From: Kineococcus rubinsiae
GTDB lineage: Bacteria; Actinomycetota; Actinomycetes; Actinomycetales; Kineococcaceae
Reading direction: 5' to 3'
NCBI RefSeq assembly: GCF_011839805.1
Contig: NZ_VWPY01000007.1
Location: forward strand, 62,001-126,000
DNA length: 64,000 nt
Part shown: one piece after another, positions 8,096-17,517 of the stretch
How positions within the stretch are numbered: the stretch's first letter is position 1
Layout of the letters: each line of letters starts with the position of its first letter
Translations under genes and position numbers: made by a program
The notes under the pieces: generated by a model
Database searches by the model: none
Seen by the model: the letters and a program-made list of their open reading frames with translations, nothing else
Told to the model about the DNA's origin: nothing

Positions 8096-9682
8096 TCAGC
8101 CCAGGCGGAAGCCCGCGACCAGGTCGTTCAGCTCCGTCGCGGCGCGGGAGACCTCGCCGGCGGTCGTGGCCGTCTGCGACGCACCCGAGGTCGTCTGGTC
8201 GGCGGCCGCGGCGATGCCGGAGATGTTCGTGGCGATCTCCTGCGAGCCGGTGGACACCTCGTTGACGTTGCGGACCATCTCCGAGGTGGTGGCCGACTGC
8301 TCCTCCACGGCGGCGGCGATGGTGGCCTGCAGGCCGTCGATGCGGGCGATGACCTCGCTGATCTCGGCGATCGCGGCGGCGGCCTCGGTCGCGTCGGTCT
8401 GCGTCGCGTTGACGCGGGTGATGATCGACTCGGTGGCGCGGGCCGTCTGCTGGGCGAGCTCCTTGACCTCGCCGGCGACGACCGCGAAGCCCTTGCCCAT
8501 CTCGCCGGCGCGGGCCGCCTCGATGGTCGCGTTCAGGGCCAGCAGGTTGGTCTGCTCGGCGATCGAGGTGATGAGCTTGACGACGTCGCCGATCTCGCGG
8601 CTGGAGGCCGACAGGCGCTCCAGCGTGGTGCCGGCGCTGGTCGCGGCGCTGACCGCGGAGGCGGCGGTGGCCGACGCCTCGGAGGTGGAGGCGGCGATCT
8701 CGCGGATGGCGGAGGTCATCTGCTCACCGGCCGCGGCGACGGTGGAGATGTTCGCGGAGATCTCCTCGGTGGCCGCGGACACGACCTGGGTCTGGGCGGA
8801 GGACTCCTCCGCGCCGGAGGACAGCTGCGTGGCGACGGCGGACAGCTCCTCGCTGGACGCGGCCAGCGTCACGGCCGAGCCGGTGATGCGGCGCATCGTG
8901 TCGCTGAGGCGCTCCATGGTGGCGTCCAGCGCGGCGGCCACGCGGCCGACCTCGTCGGCGCTGCTGATGCCGACGCGCTGGTCCAGGCGGCCGTCGGCGA
9001 GGCCGGTGACCACCGTCAGGGTGCGGGCCAGGGGGCCGGCGATCGAGCGGGAGATGACGACGGCGACGGCGACCGCGACGGCGATGGCGGCGGCGCCGAT
9101 GATCAGCATCAGGACGACCGCGCTGCGGTAGGACGAGGCGCCCTCGGCGGCCATGGTCGCGGCCGCGTCCTGCTCGGTGGTGGCGATCGCGTCCAGCTGG
9201 GCGTTCAGCGCCTTGATCAGCGGAGCCGACGTCTTCGAGCGCGCGTTCCAGAAGCCCAGCGCGTCGTTCGCCTTCACGAACGGCAGGAGCGTCTCGCGGT
9301 CGGCCCGGTACTGGGCCATGAGGTCCTGGGCCTTGGCCCGGTCGGCGTCCGAGGAGTACGGGGAGGACTTCAGGTACTGCGCCCAGGCGGCGTCGTAGGC
9401 GGCGTCGTCGTCGCCCATCGTCTTCAGGGCTGCGTCGGTCGAGGCGGCATCGGGGGCCAGAGCGGCGCTCAGCAGGTCGATCCGCGCGCTGGAGAACACG
9501 GTCTTGGCGGTGCCGATGCTCTGCACGCCGGCGATGCCGCTCGACGACATCGACGCGAGGTCGTCCTGCGCGGAGCCGAGGCGGGAGATGCCGAGGGCCA
9601 CGACCGCGGCCAGCAGGAGGCAGACCACGCCGAAGCCGGCGAAGAGCTTGGGGGCGACGTTCAGGTTTCTCAGGGCGTTCAT
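8096..9682 (-). CDS. Methyl-accepting chemotaxis protein
   Basis: The 528-residue receptor starts with one membrane helix (about residues 11-33), a periplasm-equivalent four-helix ligand domain, a second helix ([20 protein letters not shown]), then a HAMP linker and a long signalling coiled coil. The highly conserved hairpin tip ([20 protein letters not shown]) that contacts CheA/CheW is intact. No C-terminal CheR-tethering pentapeptide is seen. ATG 9682 is chosen over upstream starts because an AGAGGAG ribosome site lies eight bases before it and the first membrane helix follows. No chemotaxis operon is adjacent, so it is a stand-alone receptor gene; its ligand is unknown. Confidence 0.93.
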   Translation of the reverse strand: MNALRNLNVAPKLFAGFGVVCLLLAAVVALGISRLGSAQDDLASMSSSGIAGVQSIGTAKTVFSSARIDLLSAALAPDAASTDAALKTMGDDDAAYDAAWAQYLKSSPYSSDADRAKAQDLMAQYRADRETLLPFVKANDALGFWNARSKTSAPLIKALNAQLDAIATTEQDAAATMAAEGASSYRSAVVLMLIIGAAAIAVAVAVAVVISRSIAGPLARTLTVVTGLADGRLDQRVGISSADEVGRVAAALDATMERLSDTMRRITGSAVTLAASSEELSAVATQLSSGAEESSAQTQVVSAATEEISANISTVAAAGEQMTSAIREIAASTSEASATAASAVSAATSAGTTLERLSASSREIGDVVKLITSIAEQTNLLALNATIEAARAGEMGKGFAVVAGEVKELAQQTARATESIITRVNATQTDATEAAAAIAEISEVIARIDGLQATIAAAVEEQSATTSEMVRNVNEVSTGSQEIATNISGIAAAADQTTSGASQTATTAGEVSRAATELNDLVAGFRLG

Positions 9683-10009
9683 CGAGAACGGACTCCTCTG
9701 GTTCAAGAGCACTCGCGGCGCGGGACGACCACGCGCCTGTCCCTCCTCCATCGGCCGCCGGCTCCTCCGGCTGAGCCCCCCCTCCCCGGGAACCGACGCG
9801 GTCACGTCACCGACGCCGCGGTGCCGTGGCCGGGACGCGCCCGACCTGAGCGGCGGGCCGGGTGGCCTCGGTCACCCGGGTGGTCGGTGCAGCCGGGTGC
9901 CGCAGCCGCCGATGTCCTCCCCGAACCCTCCCGTCGGCGAGGGGAGGGAGCTCCGCCCCCGCGGGTGGCGGAGCGTCCCGGTGACGTCGGACGAGCGGCA
10001 GGGGAGTGC
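9683..10009. other. 327-bp divergent non-coding region with three hairpins
   Basis: No gene is supported here. Three perfect 7-bp stems lie on the side facing the GAF-EAL gene: 9858-9864 with 9873-9879, 9926-9932 with 9942-9948, and 9951-9957 with 9967-9973. The last ends 36 bases before the chosen start. This could be a structured mRNA leader of the c-di-GMP gene. It shows none of the sequence landmarks of known c-di-GMP riboswitches that I can recognise. Confidence 0.5.
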
Positions 10010-11407
10010 GTGTTCCAGGAGTTCGCGGTCCGAGGTGACGCGGCCGGTCCCGTCCCGATCGCCGGGGAGCCCGCCACCCACCCGGCCCCGCACGCGGCCC
10101 CCCACGCGGCCCCGCACCTGGCCCCGCTGCACCCGCAGGAGGACGACCGCCGGGCCAGCGTCCTCAGCTACCGCGTCGAGGACGCCGTGGACGACCCGTC
10201 CCTGCAGGCCCTGGTCACCGCGGTCAGCCGCGTGCTGGACGTCCCCGTCGCCGGGATCGTGGTCATGGGCCTGGAGCAGCACTACCTGGCGCGGGTCGGC
10301 GTCCCCGTCGTGAACCTGCCGCGGGAGCTGTCCCTGTGCACCCACACCGTCCACGACGCCCGGCCCGTCGTCGTCGCCGACACCCGCGCCGACGCCCGCT
10401 TCGCCACCCACCCCCTCGTGGTGGGGGAGCCGCAGGTGCGCGCCTACGCGGGGGTGCCGCTGCTGACCCGCGACGGGCTGCCGCTGGGCACCCTGTGCGC
10501 GGTGGACGTGCGGCCCCGCGACTTCACGGCCGAGGACGTGGCCCTGATGCAGCAGCTGGCCCGCGCCGCGACCGGGGTGCTGGAGCTGCTGCGGCACAAC
10601 GCCGGCGCGGGCCTGGCCGGCCGCGACGTGCTCGGCGAGGGCCTGCGGCTGCGCCGCGGCATCGACGACGGTGAGCTGCGGGTGCACTACCAGCCCGTCC
10701 TCGACCTGCAGCGCGGACGGCTCGCGGGGGTGGAGGCGCTGGTGCGCTGGCAGCACCCGGAGCGCGGGCTGCTGCCCCCGGCGGCGTTCGTGCCCGTCGC
10801 GGAGGTCAGCAACCTCGTCGTCGCGCTGGGGCGCGAGGTGCTGGGCGCCGCCTGCCGGCAGGTGGCGCGGTGGCGACGCGCTCACCCCCACGCGAGCGAC
10901 CTGACCGTGGCCGTCAACGTCTCCGGCCGGCAGCTCGTCGACCCCGACTTCGCGGCGACCGTCGAGGAGGCCCTCGCGGGCAGCGGGCTGCCGCCGTCGG
11001 CGCTCACGCTCGAGCTGACCGAGACGGCGCTCGTCGGCGGCGACCGGGTGCAGCCGGTGCTCCAGCGGCTGCGCGCCCGAGGGGTGCGGCTGGCCCTGGA
11101 CGACTTCGGCACCGGGTACTCCTCGCTGGCGTACCTGCGCGACTTCCCCGTCGACGAGGTGAAGATCGACCGTGGGTTCACCACCGCGCTCGGCGGCGGT
11201 TCCCCCAGCGACGTCATCACCGCCGCGGCCGTCGGGCTGGCCCACGAGCTCGGCTGCGACGTCGTGGTCGAGGGCGTCGAGGACCGGCTCCAGCTCGAGC
11301 ACGTCCGGCGGCTCGGGGCGCGCTACGCCCAGGGTTACCTGTTCTCCCGGCCCCGTTCCGCGGAGGACTTCACGCGCTACCTCGCGGAGGGCCCGCAGCC
11401 CGTCTGA
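10010..11407 (+). CDS. GAF-EAL domain protein, probable c-di-GMP phosphodiesterase
   Basis: The 465-residue protein has an N-terminal Pro/His-rich tail, a GAF sensor domain (roughly residues 45-200) and a full EAL domain (about 220-460). The EAL motif (VEALVRW), DDFGTGYSSL, KIDRGF and QGYLFSRP are all present, so c-di-GMP hydrolysis is expected. There is no GGDEF domain. GTG 10010 is chosen because a GGGGAG ribosome site lies just upstream; an upstream in-frame start at 9821 would add a low-complexity extension. It diverges from the chemotaxis receptor, hinting at shared motility control. Confidence 0.88.
   Translation: MFQEFAVRGDAAGPVPIAGEPATHPAPHAAPHAAPHLAPLHPQEDDRRASVLSYRVEDAVDDPSLQALVTAVSRVLDVPVAGIVVMGLEQHYLARVGVPVVNLPRELSLCTHTVHDARPVVVADTRADARFATHPLVVGEPQVRAYAGVPLLTRDGLPLGTLCAVDVRPRDFTAEDVALMQQLARAATGVLELLRHNAGAGLAGRDVLGEGLRLRRGIDDGELRVHYQPVLDLQRGRLAGVEALVRWQHPERGLLPPAAFVPVAEVSNLVVALGREVLGAACRQVARWRRAHPHASDLTVAVNVSGRQLVDPDFAATVEEALAGSGLPPSALTLELTETALVGGDRVQPVLQRLRARGVRLALDDFGTGYSSLAYLRDFPVDEVKIDRGFTTALGGGSPSDVITAAAVGLAHELGCDVVVEGVEDRLQLEHVRRLGARYAQGYLFSRPRSAEDFTRYLAEGPQPV
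10079..10126 (+). repeat. Four tandem 12-bp units coding for a His-Pro-rich linker
   Basis: Four 12-base units beginning CAC and ending GGCCCC(C/G) lie in frame near the 5' end of the GAF-EAL gene. They encode the period-four peptide HPAPHAAPHAAPHLAP. This is a flexible tail likely to vary in copy number. Confidence 0.8.
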
Positions 11408-11410
11408 GGG

Positions 11411-12418
11411 TCAGGCGGACTTGCGGGCCGTCGTCTTGCGGGGCGTCGACGTGCTCTTCGCGGTCGTCGCCTTCTTGGTGGTGCTCTTCGCGGCGGTCTT
11501 CTTCGCCGGGGCCTTCTTCGCCGCCGTCTTGGTGGCGGCCGTCTTCTTCGCCGGAGCGCTCGTCCGCTTCGCGGCGGCCGGCGGCGCGTCCTCCTCCGCC
11601 ACCTCGGCGGAGCGCTCCTGCGCCTTCGGGGCCGCTCCGCGCGCGCGGTCCACGCTGCGCTGCAGCGCGGTGAGCAGGTCGACGACCTCGCCGCCTCGGT
11701 TGCCCCCGTCGTCCGCGGCCGCGACGGCCGGCGCCGCGTCGGCGTCCTCCAGGCGGGCGTCGATGAGGTTGCGCACCGCGACGGAGTACTCGTCCTCGAA
11801 CTCCTCGGGGTGGAAGTCCGCCGCGAGGGACTCCACGAGCGAGGCGGCCATCTGCATCTCCTGGGGACGCAGCTCGACCTCGCTGTCGAGGACCTCGAAC
11901 TCCGCCTCGCGCACCTCGTCCGGCCACAGCATGGTCTGCAGGACGATGGCCTTGCCGCGCACGCGCAGCACCGCGAGGGTCTCGCGCTGGCGCAGCGCGA
12001 CCTTGACCACGGCCATCCGGTCGGTCTCCGCCAGCGCCTCGCGCAGCAGCGCGTAGGGCTTGGCGGCGCGCGCCTCGGGCTCCAGGTAGTACGGCTTCGC
12101 CAGCAGCACGGGGTCGACCTGGTCGGCGGGCACGAACTGGATCACGTCGATCTCGTGGCCGCTCGCGACCGGCAGCTCCGCCAGGTCCTCGTCGGTGAGC
12201 ACGACGAGCTTGCCGTCCGGGCTCTCGTAGCCCTTGGCGACCTGGTCGTAGCCGACCTCCTCGCCGTCCACCGAGCAGGTCCGCTTCATCTTGATGCGGC
12301 CACCGTCGCTACGGTGGACCTGGTGGAAGCGGATGTCGTGCTCGCCGGTGGCGGCGTAGAGCCGCACGGGCACGTTGACCAGGCCGAAGGACACCGCGCC
12401 CTTCCAGATCGCGCGCAT
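11411..12418 (-). CDS. ku: Ku DNA end-binding protein (bacterial NHEJ)
   Basis: The 335-residue protein matches bacterial Ku from its start (MRAIWKGAVSFGLVNVPVRL) through the core (FHQVHRSDGGRIKMKR and the conserved WPDEVRE segment). Ku homodimers encircle double-strand DNA ends and recruit LigD. After about residue 285 it ends in a low-complexity Ala-Lys-Thr tail (AAKKAPAKKT repeats), as found in many actinobacterial Ku proteins, where such tails bind DNA. A GAAGGGG ribosome site lies before the ATG. The gene diverges from a glycosylase gene; separate ligase and polymerase genes lie 9-10 kb to the right. Confidence 0.95.
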   Translation of the reverse strand: MRAIWKGAVSFGLVNVPVRLYAATGEHDIRFHQVHRSDGGRIKMKRTCSVDGEEVGYDQVAKGYESPDGKLVVLTDEDLAELPVASGHEIDVIQFVPADQVDPVLLAKPYYLEPEARAAKPYALLREALAETDRMAVVKVALRQRETLAVLRVRGKAIVLQTMLWPDEVREAEFEVLDSEVELRPQEMQMAASLVESLAADFHPEEFEDEYSVAVRNLIDARLEDADAAPAVAAADDGGNRGGEVVDLLTALQRSVDRARGAAPKAQERSAEVAEEDAPPAAAKRTSAPAKKTAATKTAAKKAPAKKTAAKSTTKKATTAKSTSTPRKTTARKSA

Positions 12419-12487
12419 GTTGCACCCCTTCGGACGTCCGGATCACCACCGTACGGCTCAGACCCCGCAGGCGCCCGGGATTCATCG

Positions 12488-13357
12488 TTGGACGAGGCTG
12501 TCTGGACCGCGCGCGCCGCCGCCCACGCCGAGCGCGCCGACGCCCTCACCGCCGGGGCCCGCGAACGCCGCCAGCGCCACGAGGCCCACCCCGTCGAGGA
12601 CTTCCTGCACACCTACTACAGCTGGGCGCCGGGCCGGCTGCGCCGCTGGCACCCCGGCCTGGGCGTCGAGCTGCTCGGGGACGGGCCGGACGTCGAGGAG
12701 CGCGCGGGCTGGGCCCACCACCGCCGCACCCGCGACGGGGTCGTCGTCGACGGCGCCTCGCTGGTGGCGCAGCGCGGTGCGACGGTCCGCCAGGCGCGCG
12801 CGGTGCTCGCCGGGACCCTCGGCCGCCCCGCGCAGCTGGGCTGCTTCGGGCTGCACGAGTGGGCGATGGTGCACCGCGCGACGCCGGAGGAGGTCCGGCA
12901 CGCGGGCCTGCCGCTGCGCCTGGGCCACGCGGGCACCGACGAGGTCGTGGAGACCCACCGCCTCCGGTGCAGCCACATCGACGCGTTCCGCTTCTTCACG
13001 CCGAGCGCCGTGCCCCGCAACGAGCTGCAGCCCACCCGGGCGACGCAGGCCGCGCTGGAGCAGCCGGGCTGCCTGCACGCCACGATGGACTGCTACCGCT
13101 GGGCCATGAAGCTCTCGCCGGCCGTGCCGGGGGAGGTGGTGCTGGACTGCTACGAGCTCGCGCGCGACGTCCGCGTCCTGGACATGCGGGCCTCGCCGTA
13201 CGACGTCACCTCGCTGGGCCTGGAGCCGGTCGCCATCGAGACGCCGGACGGCAAGGCCGCCTACGTGCGCGCCCAGCGGGCCTTCGCGGCCCGCGCGGAG
13301 CCGTTGCGGCGCGCGCTGCTCGCGGTGTGCGACGCGCTGCTCGCGGGACCCGCCTGA
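12488..13357 (+). CDS. Putative 3-methyladenine DNA glycosylase (actinobacterial family)
   Basis: The 289-residue protein belongs to an actinobacterial family commonly labelled 3-methyladenine DNA glycosylase. Conserved stretches are HPVEDFLHTYYSW, QLGCFGLHEWAMVHR, RCSHIDAFRFFTP and QPGCLHATMDCYRWAMKLSP. I see none of the helix-hairpin-helix landmarks of AlkA, so the name is by family habit rather than by recognised catalytic residues. The first good start is TTG 12488, 69 bases from the divergent Ku start. Pairing with Ku suggests a DNA-repair role. His and Cys are frequent in the conserved blocks, so metal binding is possible. Confidence 0.65.
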   Translation: MDEAVWTARAAAHAERADALTAGARERRQRHEAHPVEDFLHTYYSWAPGRLRRWHPGLGVELLGDGPDVEERAGWAHHRRTRDGVVVDGASLVAQRGATVRQARAVLAGTLGRPAQLGCFGLHEWAMVHRATPEEVRHAGLPLRLGHAGTDEVVETHRLRCSHIDAFRFFTPSAVPRNELQPTRATQAALEQPGCLHATMDCYRWAMKLSPAVPGEVVLDCYELARDVRVLDMRASPYDVTSLGLEPVAIETPDGKAAYVRAQRAFAARAEPLRRALLAVCDALLAGPA

Positions 13358-13388
13358 GCCGTGCGGCCCCGGCGGGTCCCGCGTCGCG

Positions 13389-16004
13389 TCAGGACTCCGC
13401 GCCCTCCTGCGTGAGCGCCCCGGCGCCGCGGCCGGGCTGCAGGACGTCGGTGCCGGGGCCGCCCACGAGGACGTCGTCGCCGTTGTCGCCCGCGAGGACG
13501 TCGTCGCCGAACCCGCCGAGCAGCGTGTCGCCCCCGTTGCCGCCCGCGAGCCGGTCGGAGCCGGCGCCGCCGCACAGCACGTCGTCGCCGTTGCCGCCGG
13601 TGATCGTGTCGTTCCCGCCGAGACCCACGATCACGTCGCGGCCGTTGGTGCCCTTGAGCACGTCGTCGCGCGCGGTGCCGCGGATCGTCGGCACCAGGCC
13701 GCCGCAGCGCTCGTCGAGGTCGAGGCCGAGGACCAGCGGGTCGTGGTCGCTGGCGCGGTAGGGGTTCGGCGCGTACAGCGCCTCGTCGCCCGCGTACTGG
13801 TAGGCGAAGGACTCCACCGAGTTGATGTTCCAGTGCGTCACCCCGGTCACCTTCGCCGTGAGCTCCTTCGTGCCCAGCGCGTGGTCGAGGGAGCCGGAGC
13901 GCGCGTCGAAGACGTAGCTGTAGCGGCCCGGGTCGAACGTGCTGCCGAGGTCGGTGAGCCCAGCCCCGCGCAGCGTCTCGATCGGGTCCTCGCGCGTGTA
14001 CGCGTTGAAGTCGCCGAGGGCGACGACGTCGGGGTCGCCGCTGCTCGCGCGCAGCCGCTGCACGAAGGCCGCGAGCGAGCGGGCCTGGCGGACCCGGTCG
14101 CCGTTCCACTGCCCCTGCCCGTCACCCGCGTCGACGTTGTCGCCCGTGGCCGCGCCCGTGCTCTTGGACTTGAAGTGGTTGGCCACCACGGTGAAGCGGT
14201 CCCCGTCCTTCGCGAACGTCTGGGCGATCGGCTCGCGGGCGTTGGACCAGACGGTCTCGTCGACCAGGCCGACGGGGGCGCCGACGGGCTGCACGACCCC
14301 GGGCTTGTAGATGATCGCGCTGCGGATGACGTCGCGGTCGACGGCGTACAGCTCGGCGGGCATCGGCACGTACGCCCACTCCGTCGTCCCGGCCGCGGCG
14401 TTCAGCCGCCGGACCAGGTCGGCCAGCGCGCCGTCTGCGTTCCCGGGGCTCGCGCCGGTGGAGTCGGTGTCCTCGATCTCCATGAGGGTCACGACGTCCG
14501 CGCCCAGCGCGCGGATCGCCGGGACGATCTTCCCGGCCTGCTGCTCGAACTCGGCCGGGCTCGTCGCACCCCGGCCGGGCTCCTGCAGCGTCGTGAAGTA
14601 GTTCAGGACGTTGAACGCCCCGACGTGGACGTCCCCGCCGACCTTCGCGGGGGTCGCCGGGCGGGTGTCCTGCGGCGCGAAGACGCCGTCGGCGGTGCCG
14701 TCGGCCGGGATCAGCCGCCAGGCCGAGAACCCGTAGCCGAGCACGAGCGGCTCGGTGAACCGCACCTCGTCACCCACCCGCACGGGGGTGGTGGGACTCA
14801 GGTACGGACGCGACGTGGTGCTCGTGCGCGCGCCGGCGGCGTCGTCGAGCAGGATCGAGCGGGCGGTGTTCGCGGCGGCGATCGCGGCCGCCTCGGGGGT
14901 GCCCGGGCGCGCGAGCTCGGTGGGCTGCACCAGCAGCCCGCCCTCGGACAGGGTCAGCTCCCCGTAGCTCGTCAGCGCGAACACCTCGCTGACCGTGAGC
15001 CGGTCGACCGGCGCCACGCGCATGCCCTCGACGCGCTCGCGGGCCGCGTCGTCGGCGGGCAGGTCCAGCGGGGCCGCGGCGGGCAGGTCCGCGGCGCTGC
15101 CCGGGGTGACGACCGCGACGGTGGAGGCCGTGACCTGGGTCTGGCCGAACGCCTCCTCCGCCCGGCCGGTGACCGTGACGGTGTCGCCGAGGGCGACCGC
15201 GGCCGAGCTCGCGACGAAGACGCCGTCCGAGGTGGCCGCGTCGCCGTCGCCGTCGCGGTCCTGCAGGAAGAAGCCGGCCAGGCCCGGGGTGTCGCCGACC
15301 ACGACGCCCGTGACGGCGACCTGCTTCCCGGCCAGCGGCGTCGCCGCGCCGCGGCCCTGCACGGCGCCGATCTCGACGGGCGTCGCGGGGGCGGGCGGCT
15401 GCGGAGCGGCGGCCGGGGCGTTGACCTGGCCACGCGTGGCGGCGGCCGGGCCGGACCACACGAGCGCGTCGGCGGTGACGTCGTAGGTGCGGGAGAGCGA
15501 CTGCCCAGCGGGCGTGGTCGTGCTCTCCTTCACGCCGATGTCGGTGCTCGTCCGCCCCGCGGCGGCGCCGCCGACCGCGGTGAACGTGCCGCCGTAGGAG
15601 AGCAGCTCGAGCACCTGCCCATCGCGCACGAGGGCGACGGCGTCCGGGTCGCCGTTCTGCAGACCGGGGAAGTCGACGACGGCGACGGCCGAGGCGTCGG
15701 CAGGGGCGTTGACCGCCGGCAGGGCGCGGGTGCCGTACGAGGTGCCGTTGCTGCCGTTGTAGGCGACGACCGACAACCCGGCGGAGGAGGTGCCGGCGGG
15801 CAGCTGGACCTCGACGAACTCCCCGGTGTCGGTGCCGGCGTTGTCGTAGTGCAGCTCGGCGATGAACGGGGTGGCGGGGGCGGCGGCGACGGCCGCCGCG
15901 GGCAGGCCGAGCGCGGTGAGCGAGAGGGCGCCGACGACGGCGCAGGCGCGGCCGAGCCGGGCGCGCCCCGGACGGCTCGCGAGGACGGGGGGCAGGGCGG
16001 GCAT
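13389..16004 (-). CDS. Secreted ExeM/NucH-family nuclease with lamin-tail domain and RTX-like repeats
   Basis: The 871-residue protein begins with a signal peptide (hydrophobic stretch ending near AVAAAPA, about residues 20-42). Next come a lamin-tail domain (FIAELHYDNAGTDTGEFVEV), OB-like segments and an endonuclease/exonuclease/phosphatase domain with VVTLMEIED, GDFNAY and SDHDPLV as metal and catalytic motifs. The last 90 residues hold glycine-aspartate nonapeptide repeats (GGNGDDVL type) that bind calcium. It probably degrades extracellular DNA for nutrients or biofilm control. ATG 16004 has a GGAAGGA ribosome site and starts right before the signal peptide. Confidence 0.9.
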   Translation of the reverse strand: MPALPPVLASRPGRARLGRACAVVGALSLTALGLPAAAVAAAPATPFIAELHYDNAGTDTGEFVEVQLPAGTSSAGLSVVAYNGSNGTSYGTRALPAVNAPADASAVAVVDFPGLQNGDPDAVALVRDGQVLELLSYGGTFTAVGGAAAGRTSTDIGVKESTTTPAGQSLSRTYDVTADALVWSGPAAATRGQVNAPAAAPQPPAPATPVEIGAVQGRGAATPLAGKQVAVTGVVVGDTPGLAGFFLQDRDGDGDAATSDGVFVASSAAVALGDTVTVTGRAEEAFGQTQVTASTVAVVTPGSAADLPAAAPLDLPADDAARERVEGMRVAPVDRLTVSEVFALTSYGELTLSEGGLLVQPTELARPGTPEAAAIAAANTARSILLDDAAGARTSTTSRPYLSPTTPVRVGDEVRFTEPLVLGYGFSAWRLIPADGTADGVFAPQDTRPATPAKVGGDVHVGAFNVLNYFTTLQEPGRGATSPAEFEQQAGKIVPAIRALGADVVTLMEIEDTDSTGASPGNADGALADLVRRLNAAAGTTEWAYVPMPAELYAVDRDVIRSAIIYKPGVVQPVGAPVGLVDETVWSNAREPIAQTFAKDGDRFTVVANHFKSKSTGAATGDNVDAGDGQGQWNGDRVRQARSLAAFVQRLRASSGDPDVVALGDFNAYTREDPIETLRGAGLTDLGSTFDPGRYSYVFDARSGSLDHALGTKELTAKVTGVTHWNINSVESFAYQYAGDEALYAPNPYRASDHDPLVLGLDLDERCGGLVPTIRGTARDDVLKGTNGRDVIVGLGGNDTITGGNGDDVLCGGAGSDRLAGGNGGDTLLGGFGDDVLAGDNGDDVLVGGPGTDVLQPGRGAGALTQEGAES

Positions 16005-16216
16005 GACGGGTCCTTCCGGCAGGTACACGGACAGTGCGACCCTAGGTGCGCACAGCGACAGCACAGCGCCCGCAGGGTGAACACCGGGAGCCGCCTCAGG
16101 AGGCTCCGGGAATGGATCGTGGCCGCGTGACCGTTGTCACCCTCGCCCCGTGGACGTGGAGCCACGGGCCCCCTGCGCGCGCGGCGCCCGCCTCAGCCCG
16201 CGACGGAAGACCCCCC
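16005..16216. other. Divergent intergenic region with small inverted repeats
   Basis: This 212-base gap between the nuclease and exporter genes holds several short dyads: GTGAC-N4-GTCAC at 16127-16140 and CCCGTGG/CCACGGG at 16147-16153 and 16162-16168. The first is a plausible repressor site for the exporter. No small gene is supported. Confidence 0.4.
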
Positions 16217-17488
16217 ATGACCTCCTCCACGGACCTCACCGCCGCCCCCGACGCGCCTCCCACCGAGCCCGCCGCTCCGAGCCGGGGCCGCACCGCCCTC
16301 GTCCTGGGCACGTTCGTCGCCGTCGGGCCGCTGACCATCGACATGTACCTGCCGGCCCTGCCGACGATCGTCACCGAGCTGCAGACGACCGAGGCTGCGG
16401 TGCAGCTGACGCTCACCGGCACCCTGGTCGGCCTGGCCCTCGGTCAGCTCGTGATCGGCCCGCTCTCCGACGCGCTGGGCCGGCGGCGGCCGCTGCTGGC
16501 CGGGACCGCCCTGCACGTCATCGCCTCGCTGCTCGTCCTGCTGGCGCCGAACGTCGCGACCCTGGGGATCCTGCGCGTGCTGCAGGGCGTCGGCGCGGCG
16601 GCCGGCGGCGTCATCGCCCTCGCGATCGTGCGCGACCTCTACGACGGCCGCGCCGCGGCGACCATGCTGTCCCGGCTGTTCCTCGTGATGGGTGCGGCGC
16701 CCGTGCTCGCCCCCACCATCGGCGGTGAGGTGCTGCGCTTCACGTCCTGGCGCGGGGTCTTCGTGCTCCTCGCCGTCTACGGGGTCGTCCTGCTCGCGGC
16801 CGGGGGCCGGGCGCTGCGCGAGACCCTGCCGCCTGCGCGCCGCCGCCCGCTGCGCCTGGGCGCCACCCTGGCGACGTACCGCGACCTGCTGGGTGACCGC
16901 ACCTACCTCGGCCTGGTCCTCGTGGCCGGCCTCACCATGGCCGCGCTCTTCAGCTACGTCGCCGGCGCCTCGTTCGTCTACCAGGACGAGTACGGCCTGG
17001 ACCAGCAGCAGTTCGGGCTCCTCTTCGGCGCCGGCGCGGTGTGGCTGATCGCCGCGACGCAGCTCAACCCGCTCGCCCTGCGCCGCTTCGCGCCGTCCCA
17101 GGTGCTGCTCGCCGGGGTGGCCGTCGGCCTGCTCGCCGGGGTCGTGCTGCTCGTGCTCGCCGCCACCTCCACCGGGGGCCTGGCCGGGGTGGTCGCGCCC
17201 CTGTGGGTGATCCTCTTCTCCTCGGGGCTGGCGCTGCCGAACGCCCCGGCGCTCGCGCTGTCCCGCCACGGCGAGGCGGCCGGCGCGGCCGCGGCGCTGC
17301 TCGGCGCCGTCCAGTTCGGCGTCGGCGCGCTGGTGTCGCCCCTCGTGGGCCTGCTCGGCAACGACGCCCGCGCCCTGGGGATCGTCATCGTCGCCTCGCT
17401 CGCGCTGGCCGTGGTCGTGCTGGTGGTGCTGGTGAAGCCCTGGCGGCTCGAGGTCGACGCCGACGTCGAGGTCGCCGTCGCGCACTGA
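16217..17488 (+). CDS. Bcr/CflA-type MFS drug exporter
   Basis: The 423-residue, 12-helix protein fits the DHA1 Bcr/CflA group: an N-terminal helix with TIDMYLPALPTI, the loop motif GPLSDALGRRRPLLAG (motif A) and the antiporter segment near VLQGVGAAAGGV. Members export bicyclomycin, chloramphenicol, sulfonamides or small peptides by proton antiport. ATG 16217 follows a GGAAGA ribosome site; upstream in-frame codons would add an unlikely 57-residue extension. No adjacent regulator gene is clearly its own. The converging WYL protein downstream pairs instead with the VOC gene. Confidence 0.88.
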   Translation: MTSSTDLTAAPDAPPTEPAAPSRGRTALVLGTFVAVGPLTIDMYLPALPTIVTELQTTEAAVQLTLTGTLVGLALGQLVIGPLSDALGRRRPLLAGTALHVIASLLVLLAPNVATLGILRVLQGVGAAAGGVIALAIVRDLYDGRAAATMLSRLFLVMGAAPVLAPTIGGEVLRFTSWRGVFVLLAVYGVVLLAAGGRALRETLPPARRRPLRLGATLATYRDLLGDRTYLGLVLVAGLTMAALFSYVAGASFVYQDEYGLDQQQFGLLFGAGAVWLIAATQLNPLALRRFAPSQVLLAGVAVGLLAGVVLLVLAATSTGGLAGVVAPLWVILFSSGLALPNAPALALSRHGEAAGAAAALLGAVQFGVGALVSPLVGLLGNDARALGIVIVASLALAVVVLVVLVKPWRLEVDADVEVAVAH

Positions 17489-17517
17489 GGCCGCGGACTG
17501 CTGGAGGTCGCTGCCGG

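Noticed and set aside
8028-9131. Plus-strand open frame antisense to the chemotaxis receptor
   Set aside because: Serine/alanine-rich composition mirrors the antisense of a coiled-coil gene; the minus-strand frame has a complete receptor architecture and a good ribosome site.
13389-13680. Nonapeptide repeats of the secreted nuclease as a DNA repeat array or a separate small gene
   Set aside because: They are in frame and form the calcium-binding C-terminus of the 871-residue protein.
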